DNA of 64,000 nt from Trogon surrucura (lineage: Eukaryota; Chordata; Aves; Trogoniformes; Trogonidae). Both the position numbers and the translations under genes were made by a program. The notes under the pieces are model-generated. The model saw only the letters and a program-made list of their open reading frames with translations. It was not told where the DNA came from and made no database searches. The stretch spans positions 2,418,001 through 2,482,000 of the forward strand of contig CM036618.1 in NCBI GenBank assembly GCA_020746105.1. The letters run 5' to 3'. Shown here piece by piece: positions 11,046 to 23,008 of the stretch (positions are counted from its first letter, which is position 1; every line of letters begins with the position of its first letter).

Positions 11046-13162
11046 CCTTTTGACTGTTTAATACAACAGCTTAGAGGGGATGACTGAGTTTAAAACACGA
11101 GGCTTAGCGTCTCTGTGGGGTTGCTTGCCCATTCCAGCATGCCAACAAGTGGTACTGGTGTGACCTTGTCTGGGAATCAAACTCTGTGTTATCTTGATTG
11201 ATTTGTTACTTCAGTGCTCATTGAAACACACCCTTGGTACTCGCGGTGTAGATTTTTGCTGTGGTTTGAAGTGCCAAGGCAAAAGCTTTAGCGCATAAAC
11301 CAGCTCTGTTCATTTCGTGAGCTTAGGCTAGAAATCTTTCCTGTGTCTGCAGAGTGTGTCATTTGAGGAATGAGGAGATTTGTGGTTATTAAATGTGATT
11401 GAACCGTTCTGCCTGGCAGGGGAAATGCTTGTGCCCTCCCAGTGTTTTGCGTCTTTTATGTCCGTTGGCTTGTTCTTGGGCTGCCCCGTTTTTGTGGGTA
11501 TCTTTTGTGCAACTCCTTGAGTTTATGTGCACACATCAAAGGCTCGGCCTCGGCGCCGGTGTCGGGAACAGCGAGCTTTTTCAGCCCAGCCGTTGGGTTC
11601 AGCTGGGGCACCTGGGGTGAGATGAGTTTCTAAGGCGTCTCGTTTGGGGCTGGTGTTGGAAAGTTGGGCCAGTGAAGATGAGCATTTTGAGGTGGCTCTA
11701 CATGAAGAAGTAGAGGAAGAAATCCTCGTGTGTCTAATAGAGCCTCCCAGATCACTTCTTTGATGGGAGGGAGAGGGCCACGTCTTTGGGAACTGTCGAG
11801 AAATGAAGTAGGGATTGTGGAGGAGCTTGAAAGTCCTGGAGGAGGCACAATGGACAGCGAGACACATTCAGGTTGTAGGCAGAGGATGTACACCTCAATT
11901 TCATTCCTTTTTTCCCTCCTTGTTTTTACTTCCTTCTCCTGCCGTTTGCACTAACTGTACTGCCTCTTTTAGTTAATTTCTAAGAGAAGCAATAAGTGTT
12001 GGACTGTTTCTGCAGCTTCAAAAGCAGGAAATCCTTGTTAGCTGTGGGGTGGCCTTATCAGCCTGTTCTCACGCTGGCGGTCTGAGCTTTGCCACCCTGA
12101 AGTCCCCTTCCCAGGATTAGACCGGGCTGTTGTGGCTTTTGTGAGCTGCACATCTGGCTAGAAAAATCAAGGTTATGCTGAGCAGACGGATTTGGGCCAC
12201 TCGGGCACCCTGTGGCATGGTCAGCGTGACAGTCCTGTGTCCCACATCTGTGGTGAGTTCTTCTCTTTGTCCCACAAAGTATTGATGTTCTTGTAACCTG
12301 TTTAGCAAAGACACTTATGCCTGGGGGATCCTCTTTCCTCGCCACTTGGTGTCGTAAATGTTAGTGTGACTTTTTTTTTTCCCCCAAAACATTCATTCGA
12401 AGTGTCACAGACGTGTCAAGTGTGGATCCTTCATCCCTCTTTGGTTGCCCTTTGCAGGGGGCACAGCATGAAGCAAACAGCACGTGTGGCTCCGGGTATT
12501 TCTCATGAGAAAGATTTGTTCTGCAAGTACAGATGATTCTCTGTCATGTAGCTGAACACAGAAGGAATGTGGTGCTTCCCACCCAGGACTTGCTGCTTGT
12601 CCCTTTTCTCCTTTGCTGCAAGACCACCTTCCTGCCATTCTGCCTCCGGATCTCCTGCTGCAGTGTTTGATTTGGCTTAATATCTGTTTTTTCTAAAAGC
12701 TTCCAGCGCTATTCCCTCTGTGTGTGCTATCAGACTATAAGACACTAAATACCATGGATCCTCCTGTTGTGTGTGTGTGTGGAGGTGGGGGGGACCGAGG
12801 AGTGTTTTTCTGAGGAAGGACTGTGTAAAATCCCTCCCGGTTCTGTTCATGTAATCCGTGTTTAACATTCTTGGTACGTGCTTCAGCCTGATCACCTTTA
12901 ACTCGATTGTTCTGAGCTTACTTATTTGGAAGAGACGGAGGTTCATTATGTTAATTGGCTCTGAAATTACTGCATTAAATATCTTTAATTGGTTTATTAT
13001 TCTGGTCTTGCTGTGTCCTAGGGTTTTTCAGTGAGCAGAAACTAAGACAGAAACCTGTGCTTTCTGTCGTGGTTGCCAGCAGAGCCTCACGTGAGGTTAG
13101 TGTTTGAAGAGCCTGTTCTGTGCTGCTTTGAGCAAAGAGGGAGTTCGGTGACACAAAACGGG
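11046..13162. other. Unique non-coding sequence
   Basis: No gene is supported. A short GT repeat lies at about 12765-12780. 12840-13015 is AT-rich with TTAATTGG, TAAATATC and TTTATTATT motifs and could be regulatory, but nothing here proves it. Confidence 0.45.
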
Positions 13163-14041
13163 ATAAGTTTGCAGGTGACACCAAGCTGGGTGGAAGCGTC
13201 GATCTGCTGGAGGGTCGGGAGGCTCTGCAGAGGGATCTGGACAGGTTGGATCACTGGGCCAAGGCCAACTCAATGAAATTCAAAAGGCCAAATGCCGGGT
13301 CCTGCACTTCGGCCACACCAACCCCCAGCAGCGCTACAGGCTGGGGAGGAGCGGCTGGAGAGCTGCCAGGCAGGGAGGGACCAGGGGTGTTGCTGGACAG
13401 CGGCTGAACAGGAGCCACCGGTGTGCCCAGGGGACAAGAAGGCCAACGGCATCCTGGCCTGGGTCAGGAACGGTGTCAGCAGGAGCAGGGAGGGGATCAG
13501 GCCCCTGTGCTCGGCTTTGGTGAGGCCACACCTCGAGTGCTGTGTCCAGTTTTGGGCCCCTCACTACAGGAGGGACATTGAGGTGCTGGAGAGGGTACAG
13601 AGGTGGCTGCCAAGCTGGGAAAGGATTTGGAACATAAGTCTTACGAGGAAAGGCTGAGGGATCTGGGGCTGTTCAGCTGGAGAAGAGGAGATTGAGGGGA
13701 GACCTCATCGCTCTCTACAACTACCTGAAGGGAGGTTGTAGAGAGGCAGGAGTTGGTCTGTTCTCCCTAGTGGTGAGTGATAGGACGAAGGGAAGTGACC
13801 TCAAGTTGCACCAGAGGAGGTTCAGGTTGGATATTAGGAAGAATTTCTTTCCTGAGAGGGTTGTCAGGCATTGGCACAGGCTGCCCAGGGAGCGGGTTGA
13901 GTCACGTCCCTGGAGGTGTTTAAGAAATGGGTGGCTTTTGCGTTGAAGGACGTGGGTTAGTGGTGTTGATAAGGCTGGGAAAAGGTTGGACTCGATGATC
14001 TTGAAGGTCTCTTCCTGCTGAATGTGTTCTGTGATTCTGTT
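13163..14041 (+). mobile_element. CR1 LINE copy, about 880 bp, older subfamily
   Basis: It starts at the RT core (AAGTTTGCAGGTGACACCAAGC, where the catalytic FADD reads FAGD) and runs through the CTCACTACAGGAGGGACATTGAGGTGCTGGAG segment to the terminal GTGATTCTGT. Frameshifts split the coding frame into pieces at 13292-13657 and 13692-13946. The wording [13 protein letters not shown]-type and the ending GCATTGGCACAGGCTGCCC mark it as a different subfamily from the abundant young copies. Confidence 0.92.
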
Positions 14042-15443
14042 CCTGCTTGAAGATGTCTGTGTTTAATCCCAGCTCCAGGGAGAGGTCCCTGCTCCAACTG
14101 AGGTAGGACTTGTCCAGCAGGGCTACTTTGGCTCAGATCCCGAAGTCCTTTTGGCTGTTGAGGGGTTTCTGCTTTGCCCACTTGGGCTAATGGCCCTGGG
14201 ATTAATAATGCACATTTTGTCTGCTTGAGAGAAGCTTTCTAAAAATCCTTTTAGAATAAGAACTGTGCATACAGGAAAGATACGGCCGCTTGGAAGATGA
14301 ACTACGGATGTGTGGCTGGAAAACTAATTTTAGGAGTGAAAAAGCGTGGAATAAGCTGGTGTTGCCACGTGTGACCGCACTGCCTAGAATTGTCTGGAGA
14401 AGGGATAACTCCTGACAGCGTGGTATGTCTTGCTCCTGTTGACAGCATGATTTCTACCCAGTTACGAGATCCTCTTACAGCCAAAGCTGTTCTCTTCCCT
14501 CCTATCTCTCTGGTTTGGCCCAAACCGTTTTCTCCTTCGTTGGGCAGAGTGAAAGCTTTCTTAACGGTTGGTGACAGTGTCGTGAGCGTGGATGAGCTGT
14601 GGCAGAACTTGATCCTCTCTAAACTGCAAAGCACAGACAGCATTTCAGTAAGCGGCTGCAACGGGATCTCCGTGCCCAGCAGAAATTGTAACAGAGCTTG
14701 GAACTTGGTGTTGGGAGGAGGATGTCAGAAAGGAGGGAGGGCTGCTGGATAATGGATGAGGGAAGTAAGAGGATTGGGCTAGAAGCCAGAAACTGGAGTA
14801 AGGACAGCATTAACAGGTAGGAAACGAGGTGCACGGGGAGGAAATGAGTAGAGGTGCCTCTGTGAAGGGGAGGAAATGAGGATCTGTTCCTCACAAGCAT
14901 TTCTTTCGAAGCACACGTAGTTGTTTCCACTCCGTTCCCGTGTGACCCCTAGGGAGCTCACTCTGGCAGAGGGCTGGGGGCTGGTGTGCCAAGAAGCGCT
15001 GGGATGCTGTTGAGTTGGAGGGTTGGGCGTGACCTCTTGCCCAGGAGCTGGGCAAGACCCCCAGGAGGTGCTCAGGAGAAGTGTGCGGCCACCGTGGCTG
15101 CACCGGAGCAAGACCAAACCTTGTACTGCCTGTCGGGTGAAAACGTTGTTCCCTCTGCACGTTTTATCTACCACAGTGAGGATATTGCTTCTCGCAGCCT
15201 GATTTGCTTGAAGAGTAAGTAGGCCACAGGCTGTTCAGAGCTTTGTTTGAGAGAGAGAAGAACTGTACTACTTGGTTGGGCCGAGGGTCTGTTTGGAGCA
15301 GCGTCCTGTGTGGACGCAGCAGTGAATGCGTAGGGAAGAGTGGAAGAGCAGACACTTGCAGTGATCCCTGTCCTGGTCCCTCCTACCCTGTATCAACCAG
15401 GGACCTCCAGAGCTGGAAGCTGCCAGGTGATCCTCTCAAGAGG
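14042..15443. other. Unique non-coding sequence, purine-rich stretch at 14710-14890
   Basis: No gene is seen. Between 14710 and 14890 the + strand is strongly purine-rich and repeats GGGGAGGAAATGAG twice (14838 and 14869 region). Otherwise unremarkable. Confidence 0.45.
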
Positions 15444-16020
15444 AGGGTGGCCAGCAGGGCAAGGGAGGGGATTCTCCCCCTTTACTCTGCTCTTGTGAGA
15501 CCCCACCTCAAATACTGCGTCCGGTTCTGGTGTCCCCACCATAAGAGGGACGTGGAGCTGTTGGAGCGTGTTCAGAGGAGGCCACAAAGATGATCCAGGG
15601 GCTGGAGCAGCTCTGCTACGAGGACAGGCTGAGGGAGCTGGGAGTGTTCAGCTTTGAAAAGAGAAGACTCCGGGGGGACCTAAGAGCTGCCTTCCAGTAC
15701 CTGAAGGGATCCTACAGGGAGGCTGGGGAGGGACTTTTGACAAGAGCGTCCACAGATAGGACAAGGGGAAATGGGTTTGAGTTGAAGGAGAATAGATTTA
15801 GATTGGATCTTAGGAAGAAATTCTTCAGTGCGAGGGTGGCCAGACTCTGGAATAATTGCCCAGAGATGTTGTGGCTGCCCCCTCCCTGGAGGTGTTCAAG
15901 GCCAGGTTGGACAGAGCCTTGAGCAGCCTGATCTAGCTGAGAGGCGTCCCTGCCCGTGACAGGGAGATTGGATCAGATGATCTCTAAGGTCCCTTCCAAC
16001 CTCAACCACTCTATGTTTCT
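15444..16020 (+). mobile_element. CR1 LINE copy, 577 bp
   Basis: From GGGTGGCCAGCAGGGCAAGG to the tail CCTTCCAACCTCAACCACTCTATG. One insertion or deletion separates the frames at 15243-15593 and 15590-15922, so the C-terminal ORF2 part is broken near 15590. It belongs with the copy at 21867-23008 (both have GGATCCTACAGGGAGGCTGG and the ending for RALSSLI). Confidence 0.95.
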
Positions 16021-17485
16021 TTCCATCGTGTAGATCAGACTGCTCCCGTTTGTCCATACCAAATTACAAATCTGTACGGTGTCTCTTGAAGTACCTGGAA
16101 GAGGCAGCTAAAACCGGGTGGTGATTGCATTTCCACTCTCACGTGCTAGCAGAAGAACACCTTCAGGGATCCTGGTTTCATCTCCTGTATCTTCTGCAGT
16201 CCTCCGCTTTTGCAGGTGTTAGTTTGCTTGGCAGAAATGCGCAGCTCTGCGTCACTTCTCCAGCGCCAGAGGAAGAGATGAGCTGGACTGTCTCCTGCAT
16301 CAGACACTGCCAAGACAAATTAAAAGCTGAGTTTAAGCTTTAGAGGCTGCCCCTCGTTAAGGTGCTGTAGTTTGGAAAGTGTATTAGAGCCATGTTATAG
16401 CTATATGGACATTTTAAGTAAAATAAATACCGATTTGCTGAAGGAGAGCTCCTTAGAAGCAGTGGACAAGCACACTGTGGGCGAGGGAATCCTTTTCCCG
16501 TTCCAGCTGCCTGTGTGGATGCCTGGAGCTTTGTAAAGAAATTTTCCACAGTCTGATGCACACATTGTAGAATTAAGGACAAGCTTTGCTGCCACCCTTT
16601 CGAAACTATTTCCTTATTATTTGAATCTTTGATCAAAAACCAAAAAAACTCAAGGTTTTTTTTCATCGTGCCTCTGAGTCCTCTCTGATCAACACAAGAC
16701 ACGTTGTCAGCCTTTCTGTGGAAGCAAATTTTCTGCTTTTGCCTGTTGTGGGTTTTTTTTCAGTTTGAGTTTTTTTTAAAAAGTATTCTTCAGGTTGAGG
16801 TTGGAATGATGGAGCTTCCATCAGGGAACTATTTCAGTTTTAATTTGGAAAAGCAGACTATAAAACACGCACTCTATAAAAAAAGTTTGTCCTTTCCAAT
16901 GTACTCGAAAATGATTCTCGTCAGCCTCTTAAGGCACTCCGCTTTGATGCATTTAAGCTCTAGGACATGTTCAGAGAGAGAGTTGCTGTGGGTTTTAACA
17001 CAAGGTCATACATAAATTTCCAGTATGGATCATTTGGGGAAGATTAATACGGAGAAATGCGTTAATAGTAACGAATTTGAAGCTGTTGCGGCTTTTGCAG
17101 CACTTGTAGTGCGCAGGCGGCTTGGTGACCGTAACGTTGATGTCCGGTTTTGCTTGAAAATGAGATTTACCCGAAGGATGTACTTAGAGCTTGGAAACTC
17201 AGCCGTGCCTGTACATGTCCCTGCCTTGCCGCGGAAGGGCGGTTGATGTTCCTGGGGTGTTGGCTGTGGGCTCGCAGGGCTTCAACCTCATCATCTCACT
17301 ACTGCTGCCCGTTGATCGTCGTCTCGTTGGGAGCCACAAGGTTCCACGGATGGGAGGGTACAGCAGGAGTTTGCCCGCTTGGCAGTAGCGTGGCACTGTC
17401 TGAAAGGGTTGATCGGTTTTCTGCAGACTTGTGGAAAACCAGCTCCCTGATTTGGGCTTCTTGGTGTTCATTGCATCCCCCTTAA
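16021..17485. other. Unique non-coding sequence
   Basis: No gene or repeat is recognised. 16600-16800 is T/A-rich with several short homopolymers. Confidence 0.45.
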
Positions 17486-18103
17486 CAGAATCACAGAATG
17501 TCAGGGATTGGAAGGGACCTCGAAAGATCATCAAGTCCAATCCCCCTGCCAGAGCAGGAACGCCTCGATAATGCTACACAGGAACGTGTCCAGGCGGGTC
17601 TTGAATGTCTCCAGAGAAGGAGACTCCACACCCTCCCTGGGCAGCCTGGGCCAGGGCTCCGGCACCCTCACTGAGAAGAAGTTTCTTCTCGAGTTTAAGC
17701 AGAATCTCTTCTGTTCCAGTTTCAGCCCATTACCCCTTGTCCTATCAGTGGTTGTCACCAAGAAGAGCCTGGCTCCATCCTCGTGACACTCCCCCTTTAG
17801 ATATTTGTAAACATGAATGAGGTCACCCCTCAGCCTCCTCTTCTCCAAACTAAAGAGCCCCAGCTCCCTCAGCCTTTCCTCATCAGGGAGATGCTCCACT
17901 CCCTCCATCATCCCAGTTGCCCTGTGCTGGACTCTCTCCAGCAGTTCCCTGTCTTTCCTGAGCTGAGGGGCCCAGAACTGGACACAAGATTCCAGATGGG
18001 GTCTCACCAGGGCAGAGCAGAGGGGCAGGAGAACCTCTCTTGACCTACTAACCACCTCCCTTCTAATACATTGGCCTTCCTGGCCACAAGGGCACAGTGC
18101 TCC
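17486..18103 (-). mobile_element. CR1 LINE copy, young, ORF2 C-terminal frame open
   Basis: The tail at 17486 reads CAGAATCACAGAATGTCAGG; the truncation is near 18103. The minus-strand frame is open from beyond the 5' junction down to the stop at 17531 and encodes the conserved C-terminal run ([20 protein letters not shown], later [17 protein letters not shown]). A short deletion near 18070 removes the segment corresponding to GCATCCTGGGG in the copy at 28563. It forms an inverted pair with the copy at 19193-19910. Confidence 0.95.
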
Positions 18104-19192
18104 GCACAACTGAGTTTGTGGTAGGGGGGCAGGTACCACTGAACAGCTTAAGAATTTACCGGCTGACGCCGTCCGTTTTCCATAGGGTGACGCTGATTTC
18201 CCACGCTTTGATTTGATGCTTTTATTCATGAGGCTGCCAGAGCCTGTGCATCTCCCTCGGCCCCAGGGAGCTCCCTTGATTAAGTCGTTCCTGCTTCAGG
18301 GCACCTCGCGGGGAGCCGGTGCTGCCGAAAGTAATGAGCTGAGAAGAGCGGCAGCGCCAGATTAGTGGGCGTTCTGCAAAGGGCTCGTTCGCTTCTGATT
18401 GCTCGTTAGTCGTGGTGGCCTTACTTACGATGCCGTCTGATTTTGGGGGTACAGAGGTTTTTTTTTTGCAGCTTGGATGTGGAGAAGCAGAGTCGGACAA
18501 GGGATTGTGCAGAGCAGCAAAGTGTCCGGCAGGGTCTGACCTAGAAGGGTTATAACTACACACCTTCTCCTTCGTCCCAAATAGACATTGCCTCAGGGAA
18601 TGATGGAGGCTTAAAAAAAAAACACCAAAAAACCCACCCGCAAACCACTACCAAGTTGCTTTTGAGTAACGTGAAATCTTGATTATGGACGTGTTAATTG
18701 TGTATCACAACAGGCATTCATCTTCGGCCTGCTCAGAAGTCCTGCTGGTGGCCCGTGCCTGAGCAGAAGGACGTTTAAAGAGAATTTTGCTTTAAAGGCA
18801 CTTGTTAGGATGCCTGGGTAAGGCCTTCACGGCAAAAATCCATGGGTTTATTTGAGAAGCAGCATCGATGTGCTGAGTAACTTCCGAGGACGAATAAAAC
18901 ATTGAGGCCTTTTTCCAAAGGAGCGTACAGCCTACTCTGGATAATGGAGCAAAACAAAAACAGCAGAGGAAGGTGAGAAGAGCCCTGAAAGAGGATTGAG
19001 GCGGTTTTTCTTCTGGGAGAGGTGAACAGTGGCATTCCTAAGCTCTTTCCCTGTAGGTGATCTCCTAAAAATACTCGGAGTACATGTAACTTCAGGTGCG
19101 ATCGCTTTATTTCGAACAGAGTTGAGCTGCAGCAATAGGGAGGTTGTGCTCTTATTAGGCCTTGTCTTGCTGCAAGTGGTGTTTGAAGCTGG
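18104..19192. other. Unique sequence between inverted CR1 copies
   Basis: No gene is recognised. An A-rich patch lies at 18613-18650. This is the 1.1-kb spacer of the inverted CR1 pair. Confidence 0.45.
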
Positions 19193-19910
19193 AGGGTGAC
19201 TTATTAGAGAGCAGCGCAGGGGAAAGGGACCTGGGAGTGCTGGTGGGCAGCAGGATGGCCATGAGCCAGCAGTGTGCCCTCGTGGGCAAGAAGGCCAAGG
19301 GCATCCTGGGGTGTGTGAGAAGGGGAGTAGCCAGTAGGTGGAGAGAGGTCCTCCTGCCCCTCTGCTCTGCCCTGGGGAGGCCACATCTGGAATCTTGTGT
19401 CCAGTTCTGGGCCCCTCAGTTCAAGAAGGACAGGGAACTGCTGGAGAGAGTCCAGCACAGGGCAACTGGGATGATGGAGGGAGTGGAACATCTCCCTTAT
19501 GAGGAAAGGCTGAAGGAGCTGGGGCTCTTTAGTTTGGAGAAGAGGAGCCTGAGGGGTGACCTCATTGATGTGTACAAATATCTAAAGGGTGAGTGTCACG
19601 AGGATGGAGCCAGGCTCTTCTCGGTGACAACCAATGACAGGACAAGGGGTAATGGGCTGAAAGTGGAACATAAGAGGTTCCGCTTAAACTCGAGAAGAAA
19701 CTTCTTCTCAGTGAGGGTGCCGGAGCCCTGGCCCAGGCTGCCCAGGGAGGGTGTGGAGTCTCCTTCTCTGGAGACATTCAAGACCCGCCTGGACACGTTC
19801 CTGTGTAGCATTATCGAGGCGTTCCTGCTCTGGCAGGGGGATCGGACTTGATGATCTTTCGGGGTCCCTTCCAATCCCTGACATCCTGTGATTCTGTAAT
19901 TCTGTGATTT
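19193..19910 (+). mobile_element. CR1 LINE copy, young, ORF2 C-terminal frame open
   Basis: It runs from GGGTGACTTATTAGAGAGCAG to the tail ATCCTGTGATTCTGTAATTCTGTGATT. The frame is open from 19162 to the stop at 19851 ([20 protein letters not shown], then [20 protein letters not shown]). It lacks any start codon of its own and any RT catalytic motif, so it is a truncated fragment. Confidence 0.95.
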
Positions 19911-21866
19911 TTAGACTCTGGAGGGAGGTGAGGACTCTCGTTGCTGACCCAGATGCGTGGCTAAGAGGAGAGATTTCTGAGCAACCACCTGGCAAAGTGT
20001 CCTGAACGGCCCTTTAGAGGGACTTACCTGCTTCTTTCTTTCTTTTTCTCCCACTTTGGAGAGATCCTAGAGACACCAGCTGGCAAACTCGGGCACCTGA
20101 TGTTTGATGGTGTGAAAACCTGCAGTTTGACCAGATTTTTGCTTTTCAGTGCAGCTGGGGCTGATGCTAACACTTGTTATTGGAAGTTTGCCGTATTGCA
20201 AGTCCCATTTTGGGTTGCTTGTATTTTATTAAACTTGGTTTCAGCTAGAACTTTCCAACTAATGGTCTGCTGGGAGAGTGCTTCTTGGGAATACTATTTT
20301 GGAGACTGAGAACATATATGCTGTGTTACAGTATAAAAAAAATAATAAAAGTACAGTGACCATTTCCCTTTAAAGTTCCCTTGGGAGGAATGATTTGATG
20401 TTTGACAGATGTCACATCTGCAGTTCCTGTAAAATTCCACCCCAAGTTGGGCCGATTTAGAAATGGAGAGGGAGGAGAAACGCTGTGTTGCTTAATTGTC
20501 ACTGAATACTGCCTTTGAGTTGGATTTTCTCCTTGCTGTTGCCACAGAGCATGGGATTTTGGCAGAGCTGCTGAAAGCAATCTTTTTGGAAGTGCCATTT
20601 TTGGAGACCCTAAATCTAGTTTTGCGGGGTTAGTGGGGTTCTGTGGGCCGTGCCCTCTCTGTGTTTACCTGTGTATGAAGGTACGTACCTATATATGTAG
20701 TTGTGTGCTGAAGATGATAAAATGTAGCTGTATATAGATATATCGAGGTCTGAGGCATTACCACGTTAGCAGAAGCTGCTGGTCCCAGTCCCTCCCTGCC
20801 CCTGAGGCTCATGTCCTTGTGGAAGGACAACCTTAACGTCTTAAGAGCGTCATCCTGGGATGGATTTGTGTTGAAACTTCTTCAGATTTTAGAAGAGACG
20901 TAAGAAAACATGGTTGTGCACATCTTATTGTGAGAAACCAGGCTGAAAGTGGGCCGAGGGGGGTGTTTCACACCCTCAGGTGTTGAGGGCATCGGCGAGA
21001 TGCAGAGTGGGGGACACAGATGGTCCAGCACACACTTCAGCCCTGCTGGTGGCCAGTGCCTGCCGGAAGCATAAAGGCAAAGTTGCTCTGACTGTGTGGA
21101 AGAGGAGGCCCAAGGGAGCAGAAAACCCCCCAGAGGGCATCTTGGATCAGGCTCTACACGTTCCGTGTTGATACATGGTGCCTTTTTCTTCACCCAGCTC
21201 TGGAGTGGGCAGAAACGGTGCCTTTGCTGTACTTGTGCGGCTTGGGCTGGAGCACTGGGCTGTTGGCTTGGAGCACTGGAGAACGAGGAGGGCAACCACC
21301 CTTCGTTTTCTTTTTGGTGGTGGTGGTAAGGATGACCTGCAAGGTAAAGAAATATGGTGAAGCATTACAAGGTATTTTGTGCCTGTCTTCCTCATAAAGG
21401 ACCGTTTTCATCGCAGGATGGCTGAGATGAACAGACACCTTTTCTCTGCTCAGTTTTATCGTTCTGGTTGGAAGAGACCTTTGCCCAGCAGGAATTAGTA
21501 AAAGTGCCTGAGATATTCTTCTGTCACAAAACAAACGAGCCAACAAACAACTTGACTTAAAGATGGAACCTACATCAAAGTGTGACACTAGGGGTGGGTG
21601 GAATTAAAGTTGCCCTAAGAGCCTCAGAACGTTATTGACCGTCTAATAAAGCTTTAGTGCACGTTGAAGTTACAGGATCGGAGCACTGTGAGCATCGTTG
21701 CTGTGGTGACAGAGGCCTGCGGGAGGACCGCAAGGGAGGAGAAAAGTGTGAGAGTCTTGAAGGACGTATTTGTCTTATCTCATGGGCAAAGACTTTGATT
21801 TGCCAGTCTTTCGAGTTGTTTTGGTTTGATAGGTAGTAGGTAAGCACTTTTTTTGTTCTTTTAAGG
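19911..21866. other. Unique non-coding sequence
   Basis: No gene is supported. 20340 carries an AATAATAAAAG run. 20680-20750 contains TATATA-type dinucleotide stretches. 20960-21300 is moderately GC-rich with overlapping random open frames on both strands. Confidence 0.45.
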
Positions 21867-23008
21867 ATCATAGAATCGTAGAATGGCCCAGACTGGAAGG
21901 GACCTCAGAGATCATCTAACCCAACCTCCCTGTCACGGGCAGGGACGCCTCTCAGCTAGATCAGGCTGCTCAAGGCTCTGTCCAACCTGGCCTTGAACAC
22001 CTCCAGGGAGGGGGCAGCCACAGCCTCTCTGGGCAATTTATTCCAAAGTCTTGCCACCCTCGCACTGAAGAATTTCTTCCCAAGATCCAATCTAAATCTA
22101 TTCTCCTTCACCTTAAACCCATTTCCCCTTGTCCTATCAGTGGATGCTCTTGTACAGAGTCCCTCCCCAGCCTCCCTGTAGGATCCCTTCAGGTACTGGA
22201 AGGCAGCTCTTAGGTTCCCCCGGAGTCTTCTCTTTTCAAGGCTGAACACCCCCAGCTCCCTCAGCCTGTCCTCGCAGCAGAGCTGCTCCAGCCCCTGGAT
22301 CGTCTTTGTGGCCTCCTCTGAACACGCTCCAACAGCTCCATGTCCCTCTTATGGTGGGGACACCAGAACCGGACGCAGGATTCGAGGTGGGGTCTCACAA
22401 GAGCAGAGTAAAGGGGGAGAATCCCCTCTCTTGCCCTGCTGGCCACGCTTCTCCTGATACATCCCAGGACAGGGTTGGCCTCTGGGCTGCAGGAGCGCCC
22501 TGCCGGCTCAGGTTGAGCTTCTCGTCCATCAACACCCCCAAGTCCTTCTCTTCAGGGCTGCTCTCACCCCACTCAGCACCCAGTTTGTGTTTGTGCCTGG
22601 GATTGACCCGACCCAGGTGCAGGACCTTGCATTGTGACTTGTTGAAGCTCCTGCAGTTTGCACTGGCCCATTTCTCCAGCCTGTCCAGGTCCCTCTGGAT
22701 GGCATCTCTGCCCTCAAGTGAGTCCACGGCACCACACAGCTCGGTGTCGTCGGCAAACTTGCTGAGGGTGCACTCGGTGCCGTCGTCCATGTCGCTGACA
22801 AAGCTGTTGAACAGCACTGGACCCAGCACAGACCCCTGAGGAACACCGCTTGGCACTGGTCTGCACGTGGACATCGAGCCATTGGCCACAACTCTTTGAG
22901 TGCGACCATCCAGCTAGTTCTTTATCCACCGAGTGGTCCATCTGTCAAATCCATTTTAGAGACAAGGATGTCATGTGGGACAGTGTCAAACACCTCTCTT
23001 GCTTAATG
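21867..23008 (-). mobile_element. CR1 LINE copy, longest in window, RT motifs preserved
   Basis: About 1.14 kb. The 3' tail is at 21867 (ATCATAGAATCGTAGAATGG) and it extends upstream to the GGGACAGTGTCAAA segment near 22990. On the minus strand the frame at 22395-22889 holds the RT motif [14 protein letters not shown] and an intact FADDTELCG catalytic motif; the C-terminal part continues in the frames at 22261-22446 and 21956-22249, so at least two frameshifts or stops break it. Same subfamily as 15444-16020. Confidence 0.96.

Noticed and set aside
17531-18229. CR1-encoded frames as host genes (here and in the other copies)
   Set aside because: All are 5'-truncated pieces of the CR1 ORF2 C-terminus with CR1 tails, repeated many times in the window.
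21440-21480. Short CR1 end at GGTTGGAAGAGACCTTTGC
   Set aside because: About 20 bp of similarity and no octamer tail; too little to separate from chance.
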